Shown here piece after piece: positions 1 through 8,609 of a stretch of 64,000 bases of DNA. The notes under the pieces are model-generated. The model searched no databases, had not been told where the DNA came from, and was given only the letters and a program-made list of their open reading frames with translations. The translations under genes and the position numbers were made by a program. The stretch's first letter is position 1. Every line of letters begins with the position of its first letter. The DNA is from Arthrobacter sp. NicSoilB4. Lineage in GTDB: Bacteria; Actinomycetota; Actinomycetes; Actinomycetales; Micrococcaceae. The DNA lies in contig NZ_AP024653.1 of assembly GCF_019977335.1 (NCBI RefSeq), positions 744,001 to 808,000 on the forward strand. Reading direction: 5' to 3'.

Positions 1-267
1 GAAAGCCTCGGCGTGAAGGTGATCCGGATCGAACCGGGGGAGAAGGCCATCGCCGAACTCGAACAGGCGGTCCGGGATGCCAAGGCCGCCCCGGAACGCG
101 GCGGCCCGATCGTCATCCATGTGGAATCGGATCCGCTGCTGGATGCCCCCAGCTCCGAGTCCTGGTGGGACGTGCCCGTCTCCCAGGTCTCCGAGCTCGA
201 CTCCACGAAACAGGCCTTCCAAACCTACGCCGACCACAAGAACCGCCAGCGCAAGCTGCTCGGCTGA
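1..267 (+). CDS. iolD: IolD C-terminal fragment, trihydroxycyclohexanedione hydrolase
   Basis: This is the last 88 codons of a gene that begins left of the window; the reading frame is open from base 1. The fragment ends in a segment containing SWWDVPVSQVSEL and a basic tail (NRQRKLLG), as in the C-terminus of the ThDP-dependent hydrolase IolD. That enzyme opens the ring of 3D-(3,5/4)-trihydroxycyclohexane-1,2-dione to give 5-deoxy-glucuronate in myo-inositol breakdown. The identification rests on this short tail plus position: iolA, iolE, iolG and iolH follow on the same strand. The gap to iolA is 58 bp, so co-transcription is likely. The ThDP-binding domains are not visible here. Confidence 0.85.
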   Translation, partial: ESLGVKVIRIEPGEKAIAELEQAVRDAKAAPERGGPIVIHVESDPLLDAPSSESWWDVPVSQVSELDSTKQAFQTYADHKNRQRKLLG

Positions 268-325
268 ACTGGCCGCTGAACACCGGCCCTCAGCCACCAC
301 TGACTCCAACTCCAAGGACGTTCTG

Positions 326-1837
326 ATGACCACCCTCACCACCACCAAAACCATCCACCACTTCATCAACGGCGCCGAAACCGCGGGCACCGGCACCCGC
401 ACCCAGCCCGTCTACAACCCCGCCACCGGCGCCGTCACCGCAGAGCTGCGGCTGGCCAACCGGGCGGACCTGGACGCCACGGTCGCCGCCGCCCGCGCCG
501 CCGCCGATTCCTGGGGCGACTTCTCCCTGGCCAAGCGCACCGCCGTGCTGTTCAAGTTTCGCGAACTCGTCGCGGCCCACGTTGACCAGCTCGCCGAGCT
601 GATCACCGCCGAGCACGGCAAGGTCCTCTCCGACGCCAAGGGTGAAATCGGCCGCGGCCTGGAGGTCATCGAGTACGCCTGCGGCATCCCGACCCTGCTC
701 AAGGGCGACTACTCGGACCAGGTCTCCACCGGCATCGACGTGTTCTCCTTCCGCGAGCCGCTCGGCGTCGTCGCCGGCATCACCCCGTTCAACTTCCCCG
801 TGATGGTGCCGTTGTGGATGGCGCCGATGGCCATCGCCACAGGCAACGCCTTCATCCTCAAGCCCTCCGAACGGGACCCCTCCGCGTCGATGCTGCTGGC
901 CAAGCTGTGGAAGGACGCGGGCCTGCCCGACGGTGTCTTCCAGGTCCTGCACGGCGACAAGGAGACCGTCGACGGCCTCCTGACGCACCCGGACGTGGAC
1001 GGCATCTCCTTCGTCGGCTCCACCCCGATCGCCAAGTACGTCCACGAGACCGCCACCGCCCACGGCAAGCGCGTCCAGGCCCTCGGCGGCGCCAAGAACC
1101 ACGCCATCGTCATGCCCGACGCCGACCTCGACAACGCGGCTGACCACCTCGCTGCCGCCGCCTTCGGCTCCGCCGGCGAGCGCTGCATGGCCATCTCGGT
1201 CGCCGTCGCCGTCGGTGACGCGGCCGACCTGCTGGTCAAGAAGGTCGAGGAACGCGCCCTCGCCGTCAAGGTCAACAACGGCACCGCGCCGGGCGCCGAG
1301 ATGGGACCCGTCATCACCCCGGCCTCGAAGGAGCGCATCGTCCGGATCGTCACCGAAGCCGAAACCGCGGGAGCGGCGATGGTGGTGGACGGCCGCGACC
1401 TCGTCGTCCCCGGCCACGAGGACGGCTTCTGGGTCGGCCCCACCGTCATCGACCACGTCAAGACCGAAATGACTGCCTACAGCGAGGAAATCTTCGGGCC
1501 GGTCCTCGTCGTGGTCCGGGTGGAGGACCTCGACGCCGGCATCGCCCTGATCAACTCCAACCCCTACGGCAACGGCACCGCCATCTTCACCTCCTCCGGC
1601 GCCAACGCCCGGAAGTTCCAGCGCTCCGTCACCGTGGGCATGATCGGCATCAACGTGCCGCTGCCCGTCCCGGTGGCGCACCACTCCTTCGGCGGCTGGA
1701 AGGCCTCGCTCTTCGGCGACAAGCACATCTACGGCCCGGAAGGCGTCTCCTTCTACACCCGCGGCAAGGTGGTCACGTCCCGCTGGCCGGAACCCACCCA
1801 CGCCTCGGGCGCCTCCTACAACTTCCCGTCCAACTAG
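326..1837 (+). CDS. iolA: CoA-acylating methylmalonate-semialdehyde dehydrogenase
   Basis: A 503-residue aldehyde dehydrogenase, the normal length for IolA/MmsA. It converts malonate semialdehyde (last step of inositol breakdown) or methylmalonate semialdehyde, with NAD and CoA, to acetyl-CoA or propionyl-CoA. Visible family features are the N-terminal HFINGAETAG, the substrate-site segment GITPFNFPVMVPLWM and the catalytic cysteine at about residue 287 in GERCMAI. The C-terminal half contains EEIFGPVL. The open frame extends further upstream, but ATG 326 matches the family N-terminus (TTTKTIHHFING) and lies between iolD and the rest of the operon. A long hairpin (1865-1926) separates it from iolE. 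Function is secure; the preferred in vivo substrate is inferred from context. Confidence 0.95.
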   Translation: MTTLTTTKTIHHFINGAETAGTGTRTQPVYNPATGAVTAELRLANRADLDATVAAARAAADSWGDFSLAKRTAVLFKFRELVAAHVDQLAELITAEHGKVLSDAKGEIGRGLEVIEYACGIPTLLKGDYSDQVSTGIDVFSFREPLGVVAGITPFNFPVMVPLWMAPMAIATGNAFILKPSERDPSASMLLAKLWKDAGLPDGVFQVLHGDKETVDGLLTHPDVDGISFVGSTPIAKYVHETATAHGKRVQALGGAKNHAIVMPDADLDNAADHLAAAAFGSAGERCMAISVAVAVGDAADLLVKKVEERALAVKVNNGTAPGAEMGPVITPASKERIVRIVTEAETAGAAMVVDGRDLVVPGHEDGFWVGPTVIDHVKTEMTAYSEEIFGPVLVVVRVEDLDAGIALINSNPYGNGTAIFTSSGANARKFQRSVTVGMIGINVPLPVPVAHHSFGGWKASLFGDKHIYGPEGVSFYTRGKVVTSRWPEPTHASGASYNFPSN

Positions 1838-1864
1838 GCGACCCGACCAATCCCCGACAACCCC

Positions 1865-1926
1865 CATCGGCTGCTCCACAACCGCCGTTTTGAGCGTCCA
1901 GAACGGCACCTGTGGAGCAACCGATG
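1865..1926. repeat. Long imperfect inverted repeat between iolA and iolE
   Basis: Three nested pairs of arms are visible: CATCGG (1865-1870) with CCGATG (1921-1926), GCTCCACA with TGTGGAGC, and GCCGTT (1884-1889) with AACGGC (1902-1907). The apex carries GCCGTTTTGAG (1884-1894), the same 11 bases found in the large palindrome at 6387-6452. The structure ends just before the iolE ribosome-binding site, so it could act as an attenuator, an RNA processing or stability element, or a member of a dispersed palindromic repeat family. There is no U-tract, so it is not a classical terminator. Confidence 0.75.
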
Positions 1927-1939
1927 AGAAGGAATGGAA

Positions 1940-2851
1940 ATGACTGAGAACAAGCTGATCATCGGCACCGCGCCGGACTCGTGGGGCGTCTGGTTCCCGG
2001 ATGACCCGCAGCAGACCCCGTGGGAACGTTTCCTGGACGAGGTAGCCGAGTCCGGCTACAAGTGGATCGAACTGGGCCCTTACGGCTACCTCCCGACCGA
2101 CCCTGCCCGGCTGGCGGAGGAGCTCAAAGCCCGCGATCTGAAGATCTCGGCCGGCACCGTGTTCACCGCGTTCCACCGCGGCCTGGACCAGTGGGAAACC
2201 GCCTGGGAGCCGGCCCGCAAGGTCGCCGAACTCACTGCCGCGATGGGCGGGGAGCACATGGTGGTCATCCCGGCCATGTGGCGCGACGACGTGACCGGCG
2301 AGGCCCTGGAAAGCGGCGAGCTCACCGAAAAGGCGTGGAGCGACTTGTTCGCCGGCCACAACCGGCTGGGCAAGACCCTGCTGGAGGACTTCGGCCTGCA
2401 GCAGCAGTTCCACTCGCACGCGGACTCCCACGTCGGCGCGCAGGAGGACATCGAGACCCTCCTCGCCGCCACCGACGCGAAGTACCTCAACCTCTGTCTG
2501 GACACCGGCCACGCCGAATATTGCGGGGCCTCCAGCCTGGATTTGATCAAGAACTACCCGGACCGGATCGGCTACCTGCACCTCAAGCAGATCAACCCCG
2601 ACATCCTGAAAAAGGTCAACGACGAAAACATGACCTGGGCCGCCGCCAACCTGGCCGGCGTGATGACCGAACCGCCGAACGGCCTGCCGGACCTGCGCGC
2701 CGTCATCGAAGCCGTGGAGGCGCTGAACCGGCCGATCTTTGGCATTGTGGAACAGGACATGTACCCCGTCGCCTTCGACGTCCCGATGCCTATCGCCAAG
2801 CGCACACGGAACTATCTGCTCTCCTGCGGCTCCCGCACCGTCGTCAACTAG
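1940..2851 (+). CDS. iolE: Inosose dehydratase-like TIM-barrel protein
   Basis: A 303-residue protein of the sugar-phosphate isomerase/epimerase (AP endonuclease 2-like TIM barrel) family. By family and position (after iolD and iolA, before iolG and iolH) it is the best candidate for IolE, which dehydrates scyllo-inosose to the trihydroxycyclohexanedione. Visible motifs are GTAPDSWGVWF at the N-terminus, LDTGHAEY, YLHLKQIN and EQDMYP, which supply acidic and histidine metal ligands typical of the fold. The start is set at ATG 1940 because GAGAAGG at 1926-1932 lies seven bases upstream; the in-frame ATG at 1934 is almost on top of that ribosome-binding site. Paralogous TIM barrels occur at 3984 and 12817, so the division of labour among them is inferred. 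Confidence 0.85.
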   Translation: MTENKLIIGTAPDSWGVWFPDDPQQTPWERFLDEVAESGYKWIELGPYGYLPTDPARLAEELKARDLKISAGTVFTAFHRGLDQWETAWEPARKVAELTAAMGGEHMVVIPAMWRDDVTGEALESGELTEKAWSDLFAGHNRLGKTLLEDFGLQQQFHSHADSHVGAQEDIETLLAATDAKYLNLCLDTGHAEYCGASSLDLIKNYPDRIGYLHLKQINPDILKKVNDENMTWAAANLAGVMTEPPNGLPDLRAVIEAVEALNRPIFGIVEQDMYPVAFDVPMPIAKRTRNYLLSCGSRTVVN

Positions 2852-2879
2852 ACGCCAACCAGAACCTAAGGACAAGACC

Positions 2880-3905
2880 ATGACCAAGACCCTCCGCGTA
2901 GCTGTCATTGGCGCCGGCCGTATGGGCGCAGACCACATCCAGCGCCTCAACACCCGCATCCACGGCGCCGAAGTTGCCGCCGTCGTCGACGTCGACCTCG
3001 CCCGCGCGCAGGCGGCCATCGAAGGCATCCCGGGCGCCGTCGCCCTTGCCGACGCCGACAAGGCGCTCAACAACGGCGACGTCAACGCCGTCCTGATCGC
3101 CACCCCCGGCTTCCTGCACGAAGACATCCTGCTCAAGGCGATCGCCAAGGACATCCCGATCCTCTGCGAGAAGCCGCTCACGCCGGACGCCGCTTCCGCC
3201 TGGAAGATCGTCCAGGCCGAGGAAAAGCTCGGCCACCAGCGCATCCAGGTCGGCTTTATGCGCCGCTTCGACGCCGAATACGCCGCCCTGGGCGGCATCA
3301 TCCGGAACTCCGAACTCGGCGAACTGCTGATGCTGCACCACCAGCACCGCAACCCGACCACTCCGGCCGGCTTCACCAACGAGATGCTGATCAACGACTC
3401 CGTGGTGCACGAGTTCGACGCCATCCGCTACTTCACCGGCGAGGAGATCACCTCCGTCCAGGTCCGCCTGGGCAAGGCCACGAAGAACGCCCCGGCCGGC
3501 CAGCACGACCCTCAGCACGTGCTGATCGAAACCGAGTCCGGTGTCCTGGCCGACGTCGAGATCTTCGTCAACGCCAAGTTCGGCTACGAAGTGGCCACCC
3601 AGGCCTCCTTCGAAGACGGCATCGTCAGCATCGGCGGCGACAAGGGCCCGTACACGCGCAGTGCCGGCCGCTGGGGCGGAAACATCACCCCCGGCTTCGA
3701 GGAGCGCTTCGGCGCAGCCTACGACGTCGAAATCCAGTCCTGGGTGGACGCCGCCCTCCGCGGAGAAATCGGCGGCCCGACAGCGTGGGACGGGTACGCC
3801 ACCGCGGCCTGTTGCGAGGCCGGCGTGGAAGCGCAGAAGGAAGCGCAGAAGAACGGCGAAAAGGTCGCCGTGAAGCTGAACCCCAAGCCCGCCCTGTACC
3901 GCTAG
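2880..3905 (+). CDS. iolG: Inositol 2-dehydrogenase
   Basis: A 341-residue Gfo/Idh/MocA dehydrogenase, normal length for IolG, which oxidises myo-inositol with NAD to 2-keto-myo-inositol, the first step of the pathway. The N-terminal Rossmann motif GAGRMGADH (residues 11-19) is followed by the signature CEKPL with Lys98. The catalytic Asp173 and His177 sit in NDSVVHEFD. These three positions correspond, shifted by one, to the Lys97/Asp172/His176 set of characterised IolG. The ATG at 2880 follows iolE by 28 bp, with a weak AAGGAC ribosome-binding site. It is the best IolG among three Gfo/Idh/MocA genes in this window because of its operon position and intact catalytic set. Confidence 0.93.
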   Translation: MTKTLRVAVIGAGRMGADHIQRLNTRIHGAEVAAVVDVDLARAQAAIEGIPGAVALADADKALNNGDVNAVLIATPGFLHEDILLKAIAKDIPILCEKPLTPDAASAWKIVQAEEKLGHQRIQVGFMRRFDAEYAALGGIIRNSELGELLMLHHQHRNPTTPAGFTNEMLINDSVVHEFDAIRYFTGEEITSVQVRLGKATKNAPAGQHDPQHVLIETESGVLADVEIFVNAKFGYEVATQASFEDGIVSIGGDKGPYTRSAGRWGGNITPGFEERFGAAYDVEIQSWVDAALRGEIGGPTAWDGYATAACCEAGVEAQKEAQKNGEKVAVKLNPKPALYR

Positions 3906-3983
3906 GACGGACGGGAAGGGGGCAGGGCCCCCTTCCCGTCCGTTCCACGCACAGCCCGACTGATCCACAATGGAGTGTTCCAC

Positions 3984-4856
3984 GTGAAAATCGCACTTGA
4001 TCCAACGCCGTTCCACCACTCGCACAGCCTGCTCGAATTTCCCCGGGTGGTGGCGGACCTCGGCTACAAGTACATGCAGATGACCCCGCACGCCGACTTC
4101 ATCCCGTTCTACAACCACCCCAAGGCCGACGACGAACTGGTGGGCCAGCTCAAGGCCGCCTGCAAGGACGCCGGAATCGAAATCGCCTCCGTGCTGCCGG
4201 TGCTCCGCTGGTCCGGGCCGGACGAGGACGCCCGCGAAGCCGCCGTCCGCTACTGGAAGCGGGCCATCCAGATCGCCGTGGACCTGGGCGTCAGCACGAT
4301 GAACACCGAATTCAGCGGCCGGCCGGAGAAAGCCGAGGAATCCGAACGCGCCTTCTACCGCTCCATGGAAGAACTGCTGCCCATCATCGAGCGCGAAGGC
4401 ATCGACCTCCTGATCGACCCGCACCCCGACGACTTCGTCGAGGAAGGCCTGGCCGCGATCCGGGTGATCCGCGGGCTCAACTCCAAGAACGTCGGACTGG
4501 TCTACGTGGCCTCGCACAGCTTCCACATGAAGAACGCACCGCTGGAGATCATGCGCGCGGCGGGGGACAAGCTCCGCCTGGTCCACGTCGCCGACACCAT
4601 GGACCACCACGCCTCACACGGGCTGCGCTACATCACCAACCCGCCCGGCAACCCGGTCCGGGTGCACCAGCACCTGAAAATCGGCGACGGCGACGTCAAC
4701 TGGGACGAGTTCTTCGGCGGCCTGCAGGAAATCGGGTTCCTCGACCGCGAGGACACCGTGATGGTCTCCAGCGTCTTCGCCGAGGATGACGACGCCGCCG
4801 AGGTCTCCCGCTACCAGCTGGACACGATGAACAACTACATCGCCAAAGCACGGTAG
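3984..4856 (+). CDS. iolH: IolH-like TIM-barrel protein of the inositol operon
   Basis: A 290-residue sugar-phosphate isomerase/epimerase-type TIM barrel. The N-terminus [14 protein letters not shown] and the internal [12 protein letters not shown] and [15 protein letters not shown] are typical of IolH from actinobacterial inositol clusters. The biochemical role of IolH is not firmly established; it is thought to handle an inosose or ring-opened intermediate. GTG 3984 is preferred over the in-frame GTG 3975 because GGAG at 3972-3975 then lies eight bases upstream and because the family starts at MKIALDP. The next gene, the transporter, begins 10 bp after the stop codon. Confidence 0.85.
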   Translation: MKIALDPTPFHHSHSLLEFPRVVADLGYKYMQMTPHADFIPFYNHPKADDELVGQLKAACKDAGIEIASVLPVLRWSGPDEDAREAAVRYWKRAIQIAVDLGVSTMNTEFSGRPEKAEESERAFYRSMEELLPIIEREGIDLLIDPHPDDFVEEGLAAIRVIRGLNSKNVGLVYVASHSFHMKNAPLEIMRAAGDKLRLVHVADTMDHHASHGLRYITNPPGNPVRVHQHLKIGDGDVNWDEFFGGLQEIGFLDREDTVMVSSVFAEDDDAAEVSRYQLDTMNNYIAKAR

Positions 4857-4866
4857 CGGCCGCCCT

Positions 4867-6357
4867 ATGAAGCAAACGGAAAATACGCTCACTATTTCCT
4901 CGGCCCACGCTGCGGCCGCCGGCACCGCCGGCACCGCCGGCACCGGCGGCACCGGCGGCACGGCCGGAACGCCCGCGAACCCCAAGAAGTTCATGCGGCG
5001 GGTTGCGCTGTTCTCGACCTTCGGCGGCCTGCTGTTCGGCTACGACACCGGCGTCATCAACGGCGCGCTGCCGTTTATGCAACGCGACCTCGGGCTGACG
5101 CCGCTGACTGAAGGCCTGGTCACCTCGACTCTGCTGTTCGGCGCCGCTTTCGGGGCGATCACGGCCGGCCGGCTGTCCGACCGCTTCGGCCGCCGCAAGA
5201 CCATCATGGCGCTGGCCCTCGTCTTCGCGTTCTCCACAGTCGCCTGTTCCCTCGCCCCCACGACGGAGCTGCTGGTGCTGGCACGGACAGTCCTGGGCCT
5301 CGCCGTCGGCGGTGCCTCGGTGATCGTTCCCGTCTACCTCGCGGAAATGTCACCGGCCGCCCAACGCGGCCGGATCGTCACGCAGAACGAGCTCATGATC
5401 GTCACGGGCCAATTCCTGGCCTTCACCTTCAACGCAGTCCTGGGCAACGCCTTCCCCGAGGCCTCCCATGTGTGGCGTTGGATGCTGGTCATCGCGACAC
5501 TGCCCGCCGTCGTGCTGTGGTTCGGAATGCTGGTCCTGCCCGAAAGCCCCCGCTGGCTGGCCTCTGCCGGACGCTTCGGCGAGGTCCTGGACGTCCTGCG
5601 CAAGTCCCGCGCGTCGGCCGATGTCTCGATGGAGTTCGATGACGTGCGGCAGGCTGCGAGGGAAGACTACCAATCCAGGCTCGGGACCTTCCGCGATCTC
5701 ACCGTGCCGTGGATCCGCAGGATTTTCGTCGTGGGACTGGGCATGGCGGTCATTAACCAGGTCAGCGGCGTCAACGCCATCATGTACTACGGCACTTCGA
5801 TCCTCTCCAGCTCCGGCTTCGGGGACCAGGGCGCCCTCATCGCCAACGTCGTCAACGGCGTCACCTCCGTGGTCGCCGTCATCGTTGGGATGTCCCTGAT
5901 GGCCCGGGTCCGCAGGAAACCCATGCTGGTGGTCGGCCTGATTGGTACGTCATCCTCGCTGCTGGCCATTGGCCTGATCTCGATGCTGATCCCGGAAAGC
6001 CCCCTCCGCGGCTATCTGGTGCTCCTGTTCATGGTGACATTCCTGGCTTCCATGCAGTCCTGCATCGGCACGGTTACGTGGCTGACGATGTCCGAGATCT
6101 TCCCGATGCATGTCCGCGGGATCGGCATGGGCATCTGTGTGTTCGTCCTGTGGATGATCAACTTCCTGATCGGCTTTTTCTTCCCGCAGATGGTCGCCTG
6201 GATCGGCGTTTCAACGACGTTCTTCATCTTCGTGGCCATGCAACTGGTTGCGATCGTCTGGGTGAAACGCGTGGTCCCGGAAACCAAGGACAAGAGCCTT
6301 GAGGACGTGGAGCACTACTTCAAGAACGCAGCCGCCAAACAACCCGCCGCCGCGTAG
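4867..6357 (+). CDS. iolT: Sugar-porter MFS transporter, probable myo-inositol symporter
   Basis: A 496-residue major facilitator of the sugar porter family with 12 expected membrane helices. Characteristic motifs are [18 protein letters not shown] in helix 1, DRFGRRKT in loop 2-3, PESPRWL before the central loop, [12 protein letters not shown] in helix 7 and [10 protein letters not shown] at the C-terminus. Inositol-cluster transporters (IolT) share this pattern, and the gene closes the iolA-iolH operon 10 bp after iolH, so myo-inositol uptake by proton symport is the likely role. The first 40 residues include a low-complexity stretch of Gly-Thr-Ala/Gly triplets encoded by a 9-base tandem repeat. 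A strong palindrome (6387-6452) follows the gene. Confidence 0.88.
   Translation: MKQTENTLTISSAHAAAAGTAGTAGTGGTGGTAGTPANPKKFMRRVALFSTFGGLLFGYDTGVINGALPFMQRDLGLTPLTEGLVTSTLLFGAAFGAITAGRLSDRFGRRKTIMALALVFAFSTVACSLAPTTELLVLARTVLGLAVGGASVIVPVYLAEMSPAAQRGRIVTQNELMIVTGQFLAFTFNAVLGNAFPEASHVWRWMLVIATLPAVVLWFGMLVLPESPRWLASAGRFGEVLDVLRKSRASADVSMEFDDVRQAAREDYQSRLGTFRDLTVPWIRRIFVVGLGMAVINQVSGVNAIMYYGTSILSSSGFGDQGALIANVVNGVTSVVAVIVGMSLMARVRRKPMLVVGLIGTSSSLLAIGLISMLIPESPLRGYLVLLFMVTFLASMQSCIGTVTWLTMSEIFPMHVRGIGMGICVFVLWMINFLIGFFFPQMVAWIGVSTTFFIFVAMQLVAIVWVKRVVPETKDKSLEDVEHYFKNAAAKQPAAA
4921..4965 (+). repeat. Five 9-bp tandem repeats within iolT
   Basis: Five consecutive units of the form GGCACCGCC/GGC encode the Gly-Thr-Ala/Gly run in the cytoplasmic N-terminal tail of the transporter. 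Because the unit is a multiple of three, gain or loss of copies would keep the frame. It may therefore vary in length between strains. Confidence 0.85.
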
Positions 6358-6386
6358 CCCCGGCAGAACAAGCCCCCCCGGCACCA

Positions 6387-6452
6387 CCCAAGTAACTAGC
6401 AGCAGGGGCCGTTTTGAGAGCTCAAAACGGCCCCTGCTGCTAGTCAGTTGGG
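6387..6452. terminator. Large palindrome, likely bidirectional terminator
   Basis: A 24-base arm ending in GCCGTTTTGAG (6408-6418) pairs perfectly with its complement beginning CTCAAAACGGC at 6421, leaving only two bases between the arms. Outside this, CCCAAGTAACTAGC and GCTAGTCAGTTGGG extend the symmetry with three mismatches. It lies between iolT and the convergent marR-like gene. T-runs on both sides of the apex would permit termination in either direction, though its length is unusual for a terminator. It shares the core GCCGTTTTGAG with the hairpin at 1865-1926. Confidence 0.8.
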
Positions 6453-6491
6453 CTGCCGCGGTGCGGGGCTTTCTGCTGGGGCCAGACGGAG

Positions 6492-6941
6492 CTAGACGCC
6501 TGCGTGGAGCCGGGGGAGCGCATCTACCAGGGGCGCCAGCTCCGGCACCTCCTGCGCCTCGGCCAGCGCACGCTCCAGTGTGGCGTCATGGCTGGGCCTT
6601 GCCTCCTCCAGCAGTTTGATCCCGCTCGGGGTCAGCTCGGTGTAGATTCCCCGCCGGTCATCGGCGCACAGGATCCGGGTCAGCAGGCCCCGGTCCTCGA
6701 GCCGGTTGACCAGGCGTGTGGTGGCGCTGGCGCTCAACGCGGTTGCCCGGGCCAGCTGCTGCATCCGCATGTGCCAGCCGTCCTGGCGGCTCAGCGCATC
6801 CAGCACGGTGTACTCCACGACAGACAGTTGCGCCGCGGCCTGCAGCGCGCGTTCCAGCTCCGCCTCGATCAGTCCGTGCAAGGCCGCCAGGGTCCGCCAG
6901 CCTTGCGCCCGGACCTCGACGGCGTCGTCCTTGATGCCCAT
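6492..6941 (-). CDS. MarR-family transcriptional regulator
   Basis: A 149-residue winged-helix MarR protein. Visible features are the dimerisation segment LSVVEYTVLDALS, the recognition region ALSASATTRLVNRLEDRGLL and the wing DDRRGIYTELTPSG. The ATG at 6941 has AAGGGAAG upstream. It is divergent from an MFS efflux gene at 7114, and the shared 170-bp spacer carries three TAGTTGC half-sites. Repression of itself and the transporter, relieved by a small-molecule ligand, is therefore the likely arrangement; the ligand is unknown. Confidence 0.9.
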   Translation of the reverse strand: MGIKDDAVEVRAQGWRTLAALHGLIEAELERALQAAAQLSVVEYTVLDALSRQDGWHMRMQQLARATALSASATTRLVNRLEDRGLLTRILCADDRRGIYTELTPSGIKLLEEARPSHDATLERALAEAQEVPELAPLVDALPRLHAGV

Positions 6942-7007
6942 CAGTTCTTCCCTTCAGATCGGCCTGCCCGGTCCCGAAAAATCACGGAACACCCACAGCC
7001 CACAAAT

Positions 7008-7063
7008 TAGTTGCTTGCGCGGCATAGTTGCTTGTGCAACAATAAATAACGCGTCTGCAACTA
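7008..7063. promoter_or_regulatory. Candidate MarR operator cluster
   Basis: TAGTTGC occurs at 7008-7014 and 7025-7031, and its complement GCAACTA at 7057-7063. The middle copy is part of the palindrome GTTGC-TTGT-GCAAC (7027-7040). The region is AT-rich compared with its surroundings and lies between the divergent marR-like and MFS genes, as expected for MarR binding sites. Confidence 0.6.
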
Positions 7064-7113
7064 ATAGCTTACGCTTCGCAATTCTTTCCGTACAGTTTTG
7101 AAGGAGCTTCTCC

Positions 7114-8346
7114 ATGCCCATTGGCCTGATAGCACTCGCCCTCGGCGGGTTCGGGATCGGACTCACCGAGTTCGTCATCATGGGCCTGCTGCCCGAGGTG
7201 GCCGCAGACTTCCGGGTCAGCGAGGCCACGGCTGGCTGGCTCATCTCCGGCTACGCGCTCGCCGTCGTCGTCGGGGCCCTGCTCCTGACGGCCGCGGTGA
7301 CCCGCTTCGAGCGCAAGCCCGTCCTGGCCGTGCTGATGGTGCTCTTCATTGCCGGCAACCTGGTCTCCGCCGTCGCGCCCGACTACTGGACGATGATGGC
7401 CGGCCGCATCATCGCGGCGCTCGCGCACGGCGCCTTCTTCGGCATCGGCGCGGTGGTCGCCGCCAGTATGGTCGCCCCCACCAAAAAGGCCGGCGCGATC
7501 GCCATCATGTTCACCGGGCTCACGGCGGCCAACGTCCTGGGCGTTCCCTTCGGCACGATGCTGGGCCAGGCCGCCGGCTGGCGGTCCACGTTCTGGGCCA
7601 TCACGGGCATCGGCGTCCTTGCGCTCGTGGGGATCCTGACGCTGGTCCCCAATACGGGCTCCGGTGACGCTACCTCCGGCGGGTTGCGCGGCGAACTCCG
7701 CGCCTTCCGGTCCGGCCAGGTCTGGCTCTCCATCCTGGTCACCATCCTTGGCTACGGCGGCATGTTCGGCGCCTTCACCTACATCGCGTTCACGCTGACC
7801 GAGGTCACCGGATTCACGGCCTCCACCGTGCCGTGGCTGCTCATCTTGTTCGGTGTGGGCCTCTTTATCGGCAACACCGCCGGAGGAAAGGCGGCCGACC
7901 GGAACGTGGACCGCACGTTGTTGGTGGCGCTCTCCGCGTTGGTGGTTGTCCTCGTGGCGTTCGCCCTCACTGCCGGCAACCAGCAGCTGACCATCGCCTC
8001 CATGGTGCTGTTGGGTGGCTTCGGCTTCGCCACCGTCCCCGGTCTGCAGATGCGGGTCATGAAGTACGCCACGACGGCGCCCACGCTGGCGTCCGGCGCC
8101 AACATCGGGGCCTTCAACGTGGGCAACGCGCTCGGTGCGTGGATGGGCGGCGTGACCATCTCCGCCGGGCTCGGCTACACCTCGCCTATCTGGGCGGGTG
8201 CCGGCATCACGCTACTGGGCCTTGCCGTCATGGTGTTCGCGGCGGCCGCGGCAAAGCGGCATGACGCCGGACCTGTCACTGGAGGCCCGGAAACGGGTGA
8301 AGCTGGCGTGGATTCCGAGCGGGAAGCGGAGCTCCAGCGGGCCTAG
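7114..8346 (+). CDS. MFS efflux transporter (AraJ/PbuE-like DHA1 family)
   Basis: A 410-residue 12-helix major facilitator. The N-terminus GLTEFVIMGLLPEVAADF and the segment ATAGWLISGYALAVVVGA are typical of the arabinose or purine efflux (AraJ/PbuE) branch of drug:proton antiporters. AAGGAG lies eight bases before ATG 7114. It is divergent from a MarR regulator and is probably induced by the compound it exports. The substrate cannot be deduced. A GC-rich hairpin with a T-run follows at 8371-8412. Confidence 0.88.
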   Translation: MPIGLIALALGGFGIGLTEFVIMGLLPEVAADFRVSEATAGWLISGYALAVVVGALLLTAAVTRFERKPVLAVLMVLFIAGNLVSAVAPDYWTMMAGRIIAALAHGAFFGIGAVVAASMVAPTKKAGAIAIMFTGLTAANVLGVPFGTMLGQAAGWRSTFWAITGIGVLALVGILTLVPNTGSGDATSGGLRGELRAFRSGQVWLSILVTILGYGGMFGAFTYIAFTLTEVTGFTASTVPWLLILFGVGLFIGNTAGGKAADRNVDRTLLVALSALVVVLVAFALTAGNQQLTIASMVLLGGFGFATVPGLQMRVMKYATTAPTLASGANIGAFNVGNALGAWMGGVTISAGLGYTSPIWAGAGITLLGLAVMVFAAAAAKRHDAGPVTGGPETGEAGVDSEREAELQRA

Positions 8347-8370
8347 GGGCCTCACGGCAGTGTGGATCTA

Positions 8371-8412
8371 ACGACGACGGCGGCCTTTCGGGGCCGCCGT
8401 CGCCGTCGTTTT
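8371..8412 (+). terminator. Rho-independent terminator after the MFS gene
   Basis: ACGACGACGGCGGCC (8371-8385) pairs with GGCCGCCGT plus CGTCGT (ending 8409), with a three-base bulge on the right arm and a short apical loop of TTTCGG. A short T-run follows. It sits 25 bp after the MFS stop codon. Confidence 0.7.
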
Positions 8413-8492
8413 CCGGGCGGTGCTGCTCCGCCGAATGCCTGCAATCCGGTGCTTCTTTACGGGGCACGGGTCAATCGTTACGTGATTACATC

Positions 8493-8558
8493 CTAATGTC
8501 AGGACAAACTATTGACATTAGTGAGCCAAGTCACCATGATCAGTTGTAGATGGCTCAC
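8493..8558 (+). promoter_or_regulatory. Promoter and operator of the ABC importer operon
   Basis: CTAATGTCA (8493-8501) and TGACATTAG (8513-8521) form a perfect inverted repeat. The right arm overlaps a consensus -35 hexamer TTGACA (8512-8517), followed 17 bases later by CATGAT (8535-8540) as a possible -10. A second inverted repeat, GTGAGCCA (8521-8528) and TGGCTCAC (8551-8558), brackets the likely start point. GTCAGGACAAACTA (8498-8511) recurs with one change upstream of the GntR gene at 16673-16686. Together these suggest tight regulation, probably by that GntR protein. Confidence 0.65.
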
Positions 8559-8609
8559 GGACTGACGCAACGAAGCGGTCGGCGTGGCCCGGATCAAAGG
8601 AGATTGATC

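Noticed and set aside
290..3424. 1044-codon open frame on the minus strand across the inositol genes
   Set aside because: It is antisense to iolA, iolE and iolG, lacks any recognisable domain and shows the biased composition expected of a high-GC shadow frame.
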